Assembly: GCA_014239155.1 (NCBI GenBank)
Contig: JAAZZQ010000037.1
Location: forward strand, 1 to 64,000
Direction: 5' to 3'
Source of the DNA: Lachnospiraceae bacterium
GTDB taxonomy: Bacteria > Bacillota > Clostridia > Lachnospirales > Lachnospiraceae
Length of the DNA stretch: 64,000 bases
This document shows positions 1 through 9,222 of this stretch, one piece after another. The notes under the pieces were generated by a model. The model ran no database searches, had not been told where the DNA came from, and was given only the letters and a program-made list of their open reading frames with translations. The position numbers were made by a program, and so were the translations under genes. Within the stretch, counting starts at the first letter, position 1; every line of letters begins with the position of its first letter.

Positions 1-31
1 CTGTATGACTGCTACTTCTATAGTCTGCCAT
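1..31 (-). CDS. tnpA: IS200-type transposase TnpA, N-terminal fragment
   Basis: Only the first ten codons are inside the window, reading MADYRSSSHT. The ATG at 31-29 is preceded by GGGAGG at 45-40 with 8 nt spacing, a strong ribosome binding site. Y1-type transposases of IS200/IS605 often begin with a short Ser/Asn/His-rich stretch like this before the conserved KYH motif, but that motif is beyond the window edge. The call rests mainly on the neighbouring tandem hairpins. Confidence 0.5.
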   Translation of the reverse strand, partial: MADYRSSSHT

Positions 32-117
32 GTTCTCATCCTCCCGTATACAGTATATCACAATCCACCTTTTGATAAAAGACGGCTCAAGCCGTACCGC
101 CTAAAGGCGGTGGTTTT
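1..117 (-). mobile_element. End of an IS200/IS605-family element
   Basis: Two adjacent perfect hairpins lie at 82-95 (arms ACGGCT/AGCCGT) and 96-111 (arms ACCGCC/GGCGGT), just upstream of a well-formed minus-strand start codon at 31-29. Subterminal hairpins beside a small transposase gene are the hallmark of IS200/IS605 elements, which move as single-stranded DNA. The reading frame of the downstream TPR gene is open up to the hairpins and closes inside the second one (TAA at 102-104), so the element boundary is near 112-125. The rest of the element lies outside the window. Family assignment is inference from the ends and ten residues of protein. Confidence 0.55.
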
Positions 118-119
118 TA

Positions 120-332
120 CCCCGCGCTTGGAAAATAAAACAGGCATTACTTTCCCGCAATATATTTCACTATGGTAAACATATCTACAACTGCTATCTG
201 GAAGAAATTTATTCTCTTTTTGGATGTTGTTCTTACTATTTTAAAGATACACTTCTACAAAAATATGTACCAGGAAAAGCAGAACACTATCAACAAGTAC
301 GAGCAATTTTAGAAGAACATTACCAAAATGAG
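120..332 (+). pseudogene. In-frame 5' extension of the TPR gene
   Basis: Frame 3 is open from 105 to the ATG at 333 and encodes about 75 residues without a start codon in good context. Composition (Tyr, Lys and Glu rich) matches the downstream protein. It has no ribosome binding site of its own and abuts the IS200/IS605 hairpins, so it reads as the stump of the interrupted N-terminal region. Confidence 0.45.
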
Positions 333-2453
333 ATGTCCAAATGGCTTGATGTAGATTTAGAGAACCGTGTAGGATATACCCCTTCTATAGAAGAGATTGA
401 ATATTTGCGCGATCAGGCACAAAAATTTATACGCACTGACGGAAATATAGACCAAGCGTTATTCTATCAATACCGCGCTATACTGCTTTCGCTAAAACGC
501 TGTGATGTCAGCCACCAATCTGTATTACTACAGGAATATGCCATTTTGCTAGACTGTATTAATTATATGGTTTCTACATTTCAAATTTCCTCTGACCCAA
601 TTCATGCATTGGAAATGTTAGCATACGCACAAAAAATCTCTGATCAAGTACTCACAAAATGGTCTGCTTATGACCAAAGCATTTCCCCGCAAAATCCAGA
701 GACTTGGACTGATTCTTTTATAGAAACTATTCCTGCTGTGTATTTTGAGACATTGTGTATCCTTCTGCGAAAAACAGGGGATATAAAATCTGAATTGTGC
801 GATTCAGAAAGTAATATTTCACACGAAGATGTCCTTGCAAGCTATCAGAAAGCACTGTCGCTCTCAGAGGCAATCTATGGCAGTGATAGTCCGCGGGCAG
901 ATGAAATTCGTGGAGAGATTGCTCTGTTTAATGCCTCCTTTGATGGCGAGGAGAAAATTCATGTTTTGTTACAACAGTTAGAGGAAGCAAAGCAATCTGA
1001 AGATTTAGACGATATAGAAAGTATGCACGGATTGATTTCGGAAGCTTACGAGGACCTTGGAAACTTTGAACAGGCTATTGTGCATTGGCAGAAAAAAGTT
1101 GATATTTTGGTAGAAATCTATGGAGACGACAGCGATGTAGCGGCTGACTATTATAACATGTTTGGAGAATTGTATGAACGGGCAAAAAAATATCCCGAAG
1201 CAAGCGCTTGTTATACACATGCGCTGGAAAATTACCGTGGGTATCTTTTGCGAACACAAGAGGAAGACTCCGATGACGCAGAAAGTATCTTATCAAACTA
1301 TGAGGAATGTCTCTATCAGGTAGGACGAATGCATCTAAATTCAGGGGAGTATGAGCAGGCACTTTCCAATTTTCAAGAAGCGCTGGAAATCTATGATTCC
1401 CGCAACGAGTATTCTGGCATTGAGCGTGCCCACTATATGAGCGCTTTGGCGCAGACCTACGAAAAAATATCCCTTACAGGAAAGGCAGTCCACTACTATT
1501 TGTTTGCATGGGATACCTACCACACAGTAGCAGAGTTTAATAAAGTGCGAGAACGCAATGTATCCCTGTTTGCATCAGAAACAGTGGAGTGTGAAAAATG
1601 TGAACAACAGGTACAACGTCATTTGACAGAACTTGGCTACGACCAACTATTTCGTTCCTTTGAGGAGATTGACTATCCTTCCTTAACCCAAGAAGAACAA
1701 ACTTATTTTCTAAATCGCTTTGCACAGCTTGTCCGCAGACGATTAGAAAAAATGGAACTTCGCGAAAAATGGATTATTTTATGGTGTATCTACTTCCGAT
1801 TGTGCACAGACTGGGGAGAATGGACAAACACAAAAGTACATGGTGCTATTTCAGACGCGCTTAATATACTACAAGACTATCTTAGAGAGAACGTCGATGA
1901 AGAAGAGTTGGCCGCTTTTAGTAAATGCTATTGGGAATATGTCAATGCAAATATGCCAGTGGATGACGCATTTGATTTGGATGATGACCAATTTGATATT
2001 GATGATGACGATGAGGAAGACGAATTTGATATTGATGATGAAGATGCGCTTGACGAATTTGATTTGGATGACGACGATGAGGAGGATGACCAATTCGACA
2101 TGGATGAGGATGATGACGAATCTGACATGGATGACGATGAGGATGATGACGAATCTGACATGGATGACGATGAGGAGCAAGTTCTCAGGTGGAATACAAT
2201 GTACTTACCATTTTACAGTGCAATTGCAGACTTCTTAAAAGATATTTCTGAAGCTGAAGTGGACTTTAATTCTTTGCAGACACTTATATGCGACCGTCTT
2301 CCTCTCTATGCAGAGGTATTTACCACCGTCTATCATAAAGACGAGCCATACACACCCTACGAGCAGCAGCTTCGCTATAAACAAGTAGTCTCCTCCCCAA
2401 CCTTCGCTGGTTGCATTGCCACCATTCAAGAAATTATAAAATTTAGGCAATAA
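333..2453 (+). CDS. TPR protein with Asp-rich tail, probably 5'-truncated
   Basis: The protein is built of tetratricopeptide-like helical repeats, clearest at about residues 220-400 (motifs such as NFEQAIVHWQKKVDI, KYPEASACYTHALENY and EYEQALSNFQEALEIY). A strongly acidic segment follows at about 540-615, then a short normal C-terminus. There is no signal peptide or membrane segment, so it is probably a cytoplasmic scaffold; I cannot assign a function. The ATG at 333 has no ribosome binding site, and the same frame stays open upstream to about position 105, with plausible protein (for example YLEEIYSLFGCC), until it meets the IS hairpins. The native start was therefore probably lost to the insertion, and this may be a decaying gene. 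Confidence 0.65.
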   Translation: MSKWLDVDLENRVGYTPSIEEIEYLRDQAQKFIRTDGNIDQALFYQYRAILLSLKRCDVSHQSVLLQEYAILLDCINYMVSTFQISSDPIHALEMLAYAQKISDQVLTKWSAYDQSISPQNPETWTDSFIETIPAVYFETLCILLRKTGDIKSELCDSESNISHEDVLASYQKALSLSEAIYGSDSPRADEIRGEIALFNASFDGEEKIHVLLQQLEEAKQSEDLDDIESMHGLISEAYEDLGNFEQAIVHWQKKVDILVEIYGDDSDVAADYYNMFGELYERAKKYPEASACYTHALENYRGYLLRTQEEDSDDAESILSNYEECLYQVGRMHLNSGEYEQALSNFQEALEIYDSRNEYSGIERAHYMSALAQTYEKISLTGKAVHYYLFAWDTYHTVAEFNKVRERNVSLFASETVECEKCEQQVQRHLTELGYDQLFRSFEEIDYPSLTQEEQTYFLNRFAQLVRRRLEKMELREKWIILWCIYFRLCTDWGEWTNTKVHGAISDALNILQDYLRENVDEEELAAFSKCYWEYVNANMPVDDAFDLDDDQFDIDDDDEEDEFDIDDEDALDEFDLDDDDEEDDQFDMDEDDDESDMDDDEDDDESDMDDDEEQVLRWNTMYLPFYSAIADFLKDISEAEVDFNSLQTLICDRLPLYAEVFTTVYHKDEPYTPYEQQLRYKQVVSSPTFAGCIATIQEIIKFRQ
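2109..2174 (+). repeat. 33-bp tandem duplication in the acidic tail
   Basis: Two exact 33-bp units at 2109-2141 and 2142-2174 each encode DDDESDMDDDE. They sit inside a longer run of imperfect FD(I/L/M)DD-type repeats from about 1965. This points to recent slippage or unequal exchange. Confidence 0.85.
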
Positions 2454-2482
2454 ACAACTGTTTAGATATAACTGATAACAAC

Positions 2483-2512
2483 TATCAGGCGGTGTTACAA
2501 CACCGCCTGATA
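2483..2512 (+). terminator. Hairpin after the TPR gene
   Basis: A perfect palindrome with 13-bp arms starts TATCAGGCGGTGTT and closes on a 4-nt or smaller loop 29 nt after the TPR stop codon. The following tract is AT-rich but not a clean run of T, so termination efficiency is uncertain. The rest of the 2454-2692 gap shows no other gene. Confidence 0.65.
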
Positions 2513-2692
2513 CAAATTATATTTATTACATGTTAGACCTTCTTTATTATATAGATGTACAACCTATCATTTTTTGTATAATCTCCTTTATTTCTTGCAA
2601 ATTTTAGTTTTCTAAAAAAACATCTTGAAACTGTTTTCCTCCATGCATATAATAGGGCTAAATATATCATTATGCAGAGAGGCTACAATCTT

Positions 2693-3862
2693 ATGACAAC
2701 GATTCTCTTAATCATTATCTATATCACTTTTATCGGTCTAGGAATTCCTGACTCCTTATTTGGAACTGCTTGGCCGGCAATTTATCCAGCGTTTAATGTT
2801 CCTATTTCCCACGCAAACTTTGTGACAAGCATTATTTCTGGCGGAACGATTCTTTCTAGTTTGCTTTCCACAAGGCTGATAAGGCGCTTTGGAACTGCAA
2901 AAATTACTGCTGTGAGCACTGCTATGACTGCGGGCGCACTGTTTGGCTTCTCTGTCTCACCCAACATGGTATTTTTGTGCCTTTTTGCTGTTCCGCTTGG
3001 CATTGGCGCTGGCGCAATAGACACTGCCCTAAACAATTATGTTGCACTGCATTACCGAGCAGTTCATATGAACTTTTTACACTGTTTTTATGGAATTGGA
3101 GTTTCGCTCAGCCCCTATCTTATGTCGCTTATGCTCTCCGCCACCGGAAATTGGCGACAAGGATACCAGACTGTTTTCTGGGTGCAATCAGGAATTGCCG
3201 CTGTGACAATCCTTTCCATTCCATTGTGGAAAAAAGTTAACAGTGCAGATTCCTGCACAGAAGAGGACACACTTGTGGTTGGAGTCTTAGATTTGCTAAA
3301 AGAGCAAAAGGTTCGTAGAGTCTGTCTTGTTCTTCTTGGTTCCTGCGCAATTGAGTACACCTGTGGTGTCTGGGGAAGCACATTTCTAGTCAATGAAAAG
3401 CAGATGGCCGTCGATGTCGCTGCAAAAGTTATTATGTTCTACTATATTGGCATGGCGCTTGGTCGCTTTTCCTCTGGTGTCCTCGCCCTAAAATGCACCA
3501 GCCAACAGATTATAAAAATAGGACAGTGCATCACACTAGTTGCCGTTGCGCTGCTGCTTTTTCCCCTTTCCTCTGTTGTTACCAGTGGTGCACTGTTTTT
3601 AATTGGTTTGGGAAACGGCCCCATATTCCCTAATATGATTCATCTCACACCAGAAACCTTTGGAAAAGAGCGCTCTCAAGCGGTTGTGAGCATACAGATG
3701 TCCGCGTCTTATGTCAGTATTATGCTCGCACCTGTTCTATTTGGTCTAATTGCACAGTACATTCGTGTTGCACTCTTTCCATATTATTTATGTGTAATGC
3801 TCTTTATAATGCTATTGGGAACATTTTTAGCACATAAATCAGAAAAAACAGATAAAAAATAA
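2693..3862 (+). CDS. MFS transporter
   Basis: A twelve-segment major facilitator superfamily membrane protein of about 389 residues, hydrophobic almost throughout. The N-terminus (FIGLGIPDSLFGTAWPAI) resembles the fucose-permease-like/FHS-type MFS group, in which an early GxxD motif is common. Substrate cannot be told. I prefer the ATG at 2693 over the one at 2672 because GAGAGG ends 10 nt before it and the membrane segment starts immediately. It is monocistronic and convergent with the ZIP transporter, whose stop codon is 27 nt away. Confidence 0.85.
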   Translation: MTTILLIIIYITFIGLGIPDSLFGTAWPAIYPAFNVPISHANFVTSIISGGTILSSLLSTRLIRRFGTAKITAVSTAMTAGALFGFSVSPNMVFLCLFAVPLGIGAGAIDTALNNYVALHYRAVHMNFLHCFYGIGVSLSPYLMSLMLSATGNWRQGYQTVFWVQSGIAAVTILSIPLWKKVNSADSCTEEDTLVVGVLDLLKEQKVRRVCLVLLGSCAIEYTCGVWGSTFLVNEKQMAVDVAAKVIMFYYIGMALGRFSSGVLALKCTSQQIIKIGQCITLVAVALLLFPLSSVVTSGALFLIGLGNGPIFPNMIHLTPETFGKERSQAVVSIQMSASYVSIMLAPVLFGLIAQYIRVALFPYYLCVMLFIMLLGTFLAHKSEKTDKK

Positions 3863-3889
3863 CTTTTTGTAACTGTCAACCTAAATTGA

Positions 3890-4669
3890 TTATCCCAGCG
3901 CGACATCAAGTATCATCATCACAACAAAACCAAATGCCACCCCAATTGTTCCAATATTGGTGTGCTCCCCTGCCTGCGACTCTGGGATTAACTCCTCAAC
4001 AACAACGTAAATCATTGCCCCTGCCGCAAATGCTAGGAAATAAGGTAGCATTGGCACAATCAATCCGGCGAGCAAAATTGTTAACACTGCGCCAATGGGC
4101 TCCACCAACCCTGACAGCAGACCATACACAAATGCTTTTCGTTTGGAAGTGCCTTGACTTTTTAGGGGCATTGAGATAATTGCACCTTCTGGAAAATTTT
4201 GTATTGCAATGCCTAATGCCAACGTAAAGGCACCCGCCATTGTAATCTGTGTATCACCCAAAAGCGCCCCCGCAAATGTGACGCCAACTGCCATTCCTTC
4301 CGGAATATTATGTAATGTTACTGCAAACACCATCATTGTCGTCTTCTTTACCTTTGTCCGAATGCCTTCTGGCTTTTCTGTGTCAAGGTGCAGGTGTGGT
4401 ATTACACTATCCAAAAGCAGCAAAAATGCCATTCCTAAAATAAATCCTATCGCCGCGGGAATCCACGCAATTTGATTCTGTTCTGCTGCCATGTCGATTG
4501 CAGGTATCAACAGCGACCACACAGACGCCGCCACCATCACGCCCGCTGCAAACCCCATCAACAGCTTTTCAATTTTTTTATTGATCTGATTTTTCATAAA
4601 AAACACCATAGCCGAACCTAGCGTCGTTCCAATAAATGGTATCATTACACCCGCCACGCTAATATCCAT
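3890..4669 (-). CDS. ZIP family divalent metal transporter
   Basis: A 259-residue membrane protein with the ZIP signature: HNIPEGMAVG in the fourth segment and NFPEGAIISMP in the fifth, whose His, Asn, Pro and Glu form the metal site. The length fits the short GufA/ZupT branch, which imports zinc and other divalent metals into the cytoplasm. The start follows a strong GGGGGAA site. The gene stands alone and no metal-regulator site is evident upstream. The specific metal is not predictable. Confidence 0.9.
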   Translation of the reverse strand: MDISVAGVMIPFIGTTLGSAMVFFMKNQINKKIEKLLMGFAAGVMVAASVWSLLIPAIDMAAEQNQIAWIPAAIGFILGMAFLLLLDSVIPHLHLDTEKPEGIRTKVKKTTMMVFAVTLHNIPEGMAVGVTFAGALLGDTQITMAGAFTLALGIAIQNFPEGAIISMPLKSQGTSKRKAFVYGLLSGLVEPIGAVLTILLAGLIVPMLPYFLAFAAGAMIYVVVEELIPESQAGEHTNIGTIGVAFGFVVMMILDVALG

Positions 4670-4870
4670 GCGAAATTCCCCCTTTTTCTTCCTTAATAAT
4701 ATATGTTTCGACCCAAAAATTGTGCAAACCCAAAGTTATATTATATCAAACTTTTATTAGTTGTAACTAACATTTATTACTATAACATACTCCTTTCTTC
4801 TTTGCAATATAAATTTATAGTATAACAATTTTTACCATAATACTGTTTCACGTAGCTTATAAAGCCATAA

Positions 4871-4907
4871 TTTGCAGCAAGTGCAAAGTCCTGAGCTGAA
4901 CTGTAAC
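4871..4907 (+). repeat. Remnant of the hairpin-rich repeat (3' arm only)
   Basis: This stretch matches the last stem and terminal inverted repeat of the full elements at 8850 and 59469: a GCAGCAAGTGCAAAGTCC stem followed by the end CTGAACTGTAAC. No matching left half is present. It lies in the 431-bp gap between the ZIP gene and the first chemoreceptor; the remainder of 4670-4970 is AT-rich with no gene I can support. Confidence 0.6.
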
Positions 4908-4974
4908 TTTTTACCAACAGTTTAGCCTATAATTTCCTAAATATATAATTCCTGTGAAACCAACGCTAAAAAGC

Positions 4975-5003
4975 TTGATGTATTTTATAGAAAAAGCTAT
5001 AAT
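4975..5003 (+). promoter_or_regulatory. Sigma-A promoter of the first chemoreceptor
   Basis: TTGATG at 4975-4980 and TATAAT at 4998-5003 are separated by exactly 17 bp. Transcription would start about 90 nt before the ATG at 5101. I see no sigma-D (flagellar) motif here. Confidence 0.65.
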
Positions 5004-5100
5004 AATGTCAATGTATACCAATAACCAAATAACCAAGAGGAGTGTTTAGAAACTGCTTCTAAGCAATTCCTAACAACACCTGGAAAGAAGGTATTAAAGA

Positions 5101-6978
5101 ATGAAAAAAATTTTTACGCAGCGACTGTTCTTCTATATGCTTGCCGCACTCCTTATCACAATTACAGCCATCTTTGCATTGCAGACATTTGTCAGCCATT
5201 CAAGCAACACCACTGCAAGTCAAATAAAACTTGAAGATGTACGCTCAAAACTTACCGCCAACGAGGAAAATATTGCGCAGCTCACCGAAAATCTCAGCAA
5301 AGATAATCTGGCAAAGACACGGGCTTTTGCAGATATGCTTGCCGCAGATAAATCCATTAATGGAAATCAACAAAAACTCAATGCAGTCAAGGACCGTTTA
5401 ATGGTCAACGAACTGCATATTATTGATGAAAATGGCATTATTACCAGCAGCACAGTTGATGCGTATATTGGTTTCGATATGAAAAGTGGGGAACAATCAA
5501 ATGCATTTATGGTAATTGCTGACAATCCTTCCATTGAAATTGTACAGGAACCGCAAAGAAATGTAGCAGAAGGAATTGTAATGCAGTACATTGGTGTTGC
5601 CAGAACGGACGCTAAAGGACTTGTGCAGGTTGGTGTCCGCCCTGAAGTCCTTGAAAACATGCTTGCAGGAACAGAAATCTCTGTTGTGCTCAAAGATATG
5701 GACTTTGGTGAGAAAGGCTATGTCTATGCGATTGATCCTGCCAGTGGGCTTATCTTGGCACATCAAAATTCTGCTCTGATTGGCACGCGCGCCACAGACG
5801 CAGGCTTCCCGTCAAATCTTATCGGCAAAGGCAAGGCAGTTGTCGATGGTGTAAAAGGTTATTATGTGGCAGAGGAATTTAATGGACAAATTATTGGAAC
5901 ATTTATGCCTTCTAAAGAATACTATTCTAGTCGCTTAAATCAAACCTTTGTTGTTTCCTTAAGTATGCTTATTATATTTAGTGCGCTGTTATTAACGATT
6001 AATCATATGGTTGATGACAAGATTGTACAGGGAATCAACCGAATTTCTAACTCCATGCACGCAATCGCAAGCGGAAATTTTAATATCACTGTACATGAGA
6101 CTGGAAATCCTGAGTTTGAAATGCTTTCTGACAGCATTAATAAAATGGTTCAAAGCATTCGACAGAGCATTCAGGAAAACGAACAGTTAATTGCAAAGCA
6201 AAAACAAGATATGGAACACAATCAACTACTGATCAACAATGTAAAAAATGCCTGTGGTGAGCTAAATCATGTGTCTGGAGAGACATTAGAACATGCTGAC
6301 AGCATCTCCAATGGAACAGGCGAGCAGGAAACCGCAGTGGAAGATTTAAAGCAGATTATGCAGCAGCTCACCGAAGAACTCAACAGCAGCGTAAAGGTTT
6401 CTGTCAATGTCACTGCCGAGACAAAAACCACTTCGGAGAAAATTATTCAAACACAGTCTCGTATGCAATTACTAACAGATTCCATGCAAAAAATTAGTGA
6501 TATGTCTATGGAGATTGAGAAGATTATCGGTGAAATTAACTCTATTGCACAGCAAACAAATATGCTGTCTCTAAACGCTTCTATCGAGGCAGCAAGAGCT
6601 GGCGAAAAGGGAAAAGGCTTTGCGGTGGTTGCAACGCAGGTTGGTGAGTTGGCAGCAAGAAGTGCACAGGCAGCAAGAGAAACCAGCGAGCTTATCATGA
6701 ACTCTATCAATGCAGTGGAAAGCGGCCGTCAGGTAACAGACCAAACTGTGGAGGCATTTGATGTCGTTGTGGAAGATATTCAAAAAACCAACCAAAACAT
6801 TGAAACTGTCACTAAAATGGTACGTCAAAATGTAGATATTGTATCACACGCTGTACGCCAGATTGAACGCATCTCTGGTGTTGTGGAAGAAAATGTAAGA
6901 ATCTCACAAGATACAAAACAAGTTTCCTCAAATATGGCAGAGATAACCGAAAAACTATTAGGCCTTGTAACACAGTAA
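5101..6978 (+). CDS. Methyl-accepting chemotaxis protein with periplasmic sensor
   Basis: A 625-residue transmembrane chemoreceptor. Segments at about 8-30 and 282-300 bracket an extracytoplasmic domain of about 250 residues whose KGYVYAIDP and SGLILAHQN motifs are typical of Cache (dCache/sCache) ligand-binding folds. A HAMP linker follows at about 301-355. The signalling hairpin tip with [20 protein letters not shown] is at about 485-510. It would relay ligand binding to CheA/CheW. There is no C-terminal pentapeptide for CheR/CheB tethering. It precedes two more chemoreceptors on the same strand but has its own promoter. The ligand is unknown. Confidence 0.93.
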   Translation: MKKIFTQRLFFYMLAALLITITAIFALQTFVSHSSNTTASQIKLEDVRSKLTANEENIAQLTENLSKDNLAKTRAFADMLAADKSINGNQQKLNAVKDRLMVNELHIIDENGIITSSTVDAYIGFDMKSGEQSNAFMVIADNPSIEIVQEPQRNVAEGIVMQYIGVARTDAKGLVQVGVRPEVLENMLAGTEISVVLKDMDFGEKGYVYAIDPASGLILAHQNSALIGTRATDAGFPSNLIGKGKAVVDGVKGYYVAEEFNGQIIGTFMPSKEYYSSRLNQTFVVSLSMLIIFSALLLTINHMVDDKIVQGINRISNSMHAIASGNFNITVHETGNPEFEMLSDSINKMVQSIRQSIQENEQLIAKQKQDMEHNQLLINNVKNACGELNHVSGETLEHADSISNGTGEQETAVEDLKQIMQQLTEELNSSVKVSVNVTAETKTTSEKIIQTQSRMQLLTDSMQKISDMSMEIEKIIGEINSIAQQTNMLSLNASIEAARAGEKGKGFAVVATQVGELAARSAQAARETSELIMNSINAVESGRQVTDQTVEAFDVVVEDIQKTNQNIETVTKMVRQNVDIVSHAVRQIERISGVVEENVRISQDTKQVSSNMAEITEKLLGLVTQ

Positions 6979-7074
6979 AAGCGATCACTTCCCATACCAG
7001 AATCGTGTTTTTACAAAATGCACATTCTTAACTTGTGAAAAGTAATAAACAACCAATGTGAGACAAGAAAAACA

Positions 7075-7104
7075 ATGGACAAATGCCATAAGAAGTTATA
7101 TAAT
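7075..7104 (+). promoter_or_regulatory. Sigma-A promoter of the second chemoreceptor
   Basis: ATGGAC at 7075-7080 and TATAAT at 7099-7104 with 18-bp spacing. The block of about 30 bp is nearly the same as the one before the third receptor (9095-9124). Transcription would start near 7111, after the upstream ATG at 7058, which is why that longer reading frame is rejected as the gene start. Confidence 0.65.
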
Positions 7105-7135
7105 TTTACATATTATATGTAAGGAGAAAAGGACT

Positions 7136-8845
7136 ATGTTAAAGAAATTGAATAATTTACAAATCAGAGACCGGCTTGTCAGAGCTTTTATTACGGTCGC
7201 AGCCATACTGACCACTGTCTCAGCAGTCATTTTGGTCACTATGATTGTTGTTTCTCGCATTTATAATTCCACCCTGATTGACTATGGGTTTGCACAGGGC
7301 GATATTGGCCGGGCAATGGCGCAGTTTGCGGACTCTCGCTCTGCAATGCGCGGTATTATTGGCTATGACGAGGAATCCGCCATCGCGCGCATCCTAAATG
7401 ACCACAATACCTACAAGACAGAGTTTATCAAAGAGTTTGAAAAACTTGAATCGAGTATGATCACACAAGAAAACAAAAAACTTTACGGTGACATTAAGGA
7501 ACACCTTGAAGAATATTGGATTCTTGAACAGGAAATTATTGAACTAGGCGGCACAACAGACCGCGAACAGTGCAAAATAGCACAGGATAAGGCACTTAAT
7601 ACGCTAGCTCCCATGTACAATGAAATCTATAATGATCTGACACAGATTATGGAAGTTAAAGTGGACAAAGGCCAAAGCCTATCTGGTGGGCTCACAGTAC
7701 TTATTATTATTTTAACTGTCATTATTATAATTATTATTGTGGGCTCTATCCTGTTTGCGATCTCTTTGGGCAAAGGAATTGCAAACAGCATTGCAGTTCC
7801 ACTTGACCAGCTCAAAAACCGCCTTGATATTTTTGCAAGGGGCGATTTGTCCTCACCATTCCCAACTGTAGACACAAAAGATGAGCTTGCCGATATGGTT
7901 TCTGTCACCACAAATATGGCCGCTTCCCTTCAGTTTATTATCCATGATGTAGCGGACATCCTAGACAAGATGGCTGCTGCTGACTTTACCGTTGTAAGTG
8001 CAGACAAGTCAAAATATCTTGGTGAATTTGAGGCAATCTTAGCTGCTATGGAACTTCTAAAAAGACAGATGGTCGAAACATTACATGCTGTTAATGATGC
8101 CTCCAATCAGGTGGCTGCAGGTGCAAGCAATCTGGCAGATGCTTCCCAAAATCTTGCGGAAGGCGCTACGGACCAAGCTGGTGCTGTTGAGGAAATGCAG
8201 GCGACGATCACCACAATTTCTGACGATATTCGTGCGACTGCAAACAGTGCAGGTGAATCTTATAATCAGGCGCGTACCTACGCCGACGAAGCAGAACGCA
8301 GCCATAGAGAAATGAAAGCAATGATGGAAGCAATGTCTCGCATCAATGACGCATCACAGCAAGTTGGAAATATTATCTCTGAAATTGAGGATATTGCATC
8401 ACAGACAAATCTGCTCTCTTTAAATGCTTCTATTGAGGCAGCAAGAGCTGGAGAAGCTGGAAAGGGCTTTGCAGTCGTAGCCGATCAAATTCGGCAGTTG
8501 GCAGAACAGAGCGCAAACTCCGCTGCGGAAACTAGAACTTTAATCGAGACTTCTTTAAGTGCAATCGCTGATGGAAGCAAGACAGCCGATGTCGTTAACG
8601 CCTCTATTGACCGTGTAGTAGAGGGGATTGAATTGATTGCCAGCTCGTCAAAGACCATTAGTGAAACAGCAAATGAACAGGCTGAGGCAATGAAACAAAC
8701 CGAACTTGGTGTCAGCCAGATTTCAGAGGTTGTGCAGTCAAACTCTGCAACAGCACAGGAAGCTTCTGCTACAAGTGAGGAATTATCAGCGCAGGCAATG
8801 ACATTAGATTCTCTCATTAGCAAATTTAAGCTGCCAAACATATAA
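7136..8845 (+). CDS. Methyl-accepting chemotaxis protein, tandem paralog A
   Basis: A 569-residue receptor beginning [18 protein letters not shown] after AAGGAGAAAAGG. It has a membrane segment at about 18-42, an extracytoplasmic helical region of about 150 residues of the four-helix-bundle (4HB_MCP) type, a very Ile-rich second segment at about 190-215, a HAMP domain with a second HAMP-like unit, and a signalling domain with [20 protein letters not shown] near 420-440. It is a close paralog of the next gene: the cytoplasmic parts are nearly identical in protein, while the sensor halves have diverged. A repeat element lies directly after the stop codon. Confidence 0.93.
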   Translation: MLKKLNNLQIRDRLVRAFITVAAILTTVSAVILVTMIVVSRIYNSTLIDYGFAQGDIGRAMAQFADSRSAMRGIIGYDEESAIARILNDHNTYKTEFIKEFEKLESSMITQENKKLYGDIKEHLEEYWILEQEIIELGGTTDREQCKIAQDKALNTLAPMYNEIYNDLTQIMEVKVDKGQSLSGGLTVLIIILTVIIIIIIVGSILFAISLGKGIANSIAVPLDQLKNRLDIFARGDLSSPFPTVDTKDELADMVSVTTNMAASLQFIIHDVADILDKMAAADFTVVSADKSKYLGEFEAILAAMELLKRQMVETLHAVNDASNQVAAGASNLADASQNLAEGATDQAGAVEEMQATITTISDDIRATANSAGESYNQARTYADEAERSHREMKAMMEAMSRINDASQQVGNIISEIEDIASQTNLLSLNASIEAARAGEAGKGFAVVADQIRQLAEQSANSAAETRTLIETSLSAIADGSKTADVVNASIDRVVEGIELIASSSKTISETANEQAEAMKQTELGVSQISEVVQSNSATAQEASATSEELSAQAMTLDSLISKFKLPNI

Positions 8846-8849
8846 ATTA

Positions 8850-8984
8850 GTTACAGTTCAGCTTTGCCGGACTGTAACACATCAAGCCATGCAAAATCGC
8901 TGCGCGATAGCTTGATGCATCTCAACCACCATGTTTTCTTACGGACTTTGCAGCGCAGTGCAAAGCCCTAGGCTGAACCGTAAC
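8850..8984 (+). repeat. Hairpin-rich miniature element, copy A
   Basis: A 135-bp element with terminal inverted repeats GTTACAGTTCAG (8850-8861) and CTGAACCGTAAC (8973-8984). Inside are three stems: a left-end hairpin; a central one with ATCGC-TGC-GCGAT; and a right one with GGACTTTGCA pairing to TGCAAAGCCC. Flanking 8-mers ATAAATTA and ATAATTTA match at 6 of 8 positions, consistent with an old target duplication. It starts five bases after the chemoreceptor stop codon. Related copies are at 43537, 47917 and 59469. Confidence 0.75.
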
Positions 8985-9094
8985 ATAATTTACATAAAAT
9001 TAGCAAGTTTAAATTGTCAAATATAGAATTTACATAAAATAAAGTGAGTGTATGAAACATTTGCTTTATTTTTTTGTAAAAATACATAAAAATA

Positions 9095-9124
9095 TTGGAC
9101 AAAATTTATAAGTAGTTATATAAT
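9095..9124 (+). promoter_or_regulatory. Sigma-A promoter of the third chemoreceptor
   Basis: TTGGAC at 9095-9100 and TATAAT at 9119-9124, spacing 18 bp, the same arrangement as at 7075-7104. The 377-bp gap before this gene holds copy A of the repeat, this promoter and a leader of about 90 nt. Confidence 0.65.
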
Positions 9125-9222
9125 TTTAATATAAATATTATTTATCCTGAGCAGCCAAAATCTATGTCAGTCTACCGTGCGCAAAAGGAAATACTACACT
9201 ACAAAGTAAGGAGAATCGAATT

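Noticed and set aside
1928-2161. Minus-strand frame encoding an almost pure Ser/Asn protein
   Set aside because: It is the exact antisense of the Asp-rich codons (GAT/GAC reads as ATC/GTC in one frame and TCA/TCG-type Ser codons in another). No ribosome site.
7058-7135. Upstream in-frame extension of the second chemoreceptor
   Set aside because: The promoter at 7075-7104 would start transcription after this ATG, and the strong ribosome site is at 7136.
8850-8984. Copy A considered as a plain terminator of the chemoreceptor gene
   Set aside because: It shares ends, three-stem layout and likely target duplication with distant copies, so it is a repeat element even if it also stops transcription.
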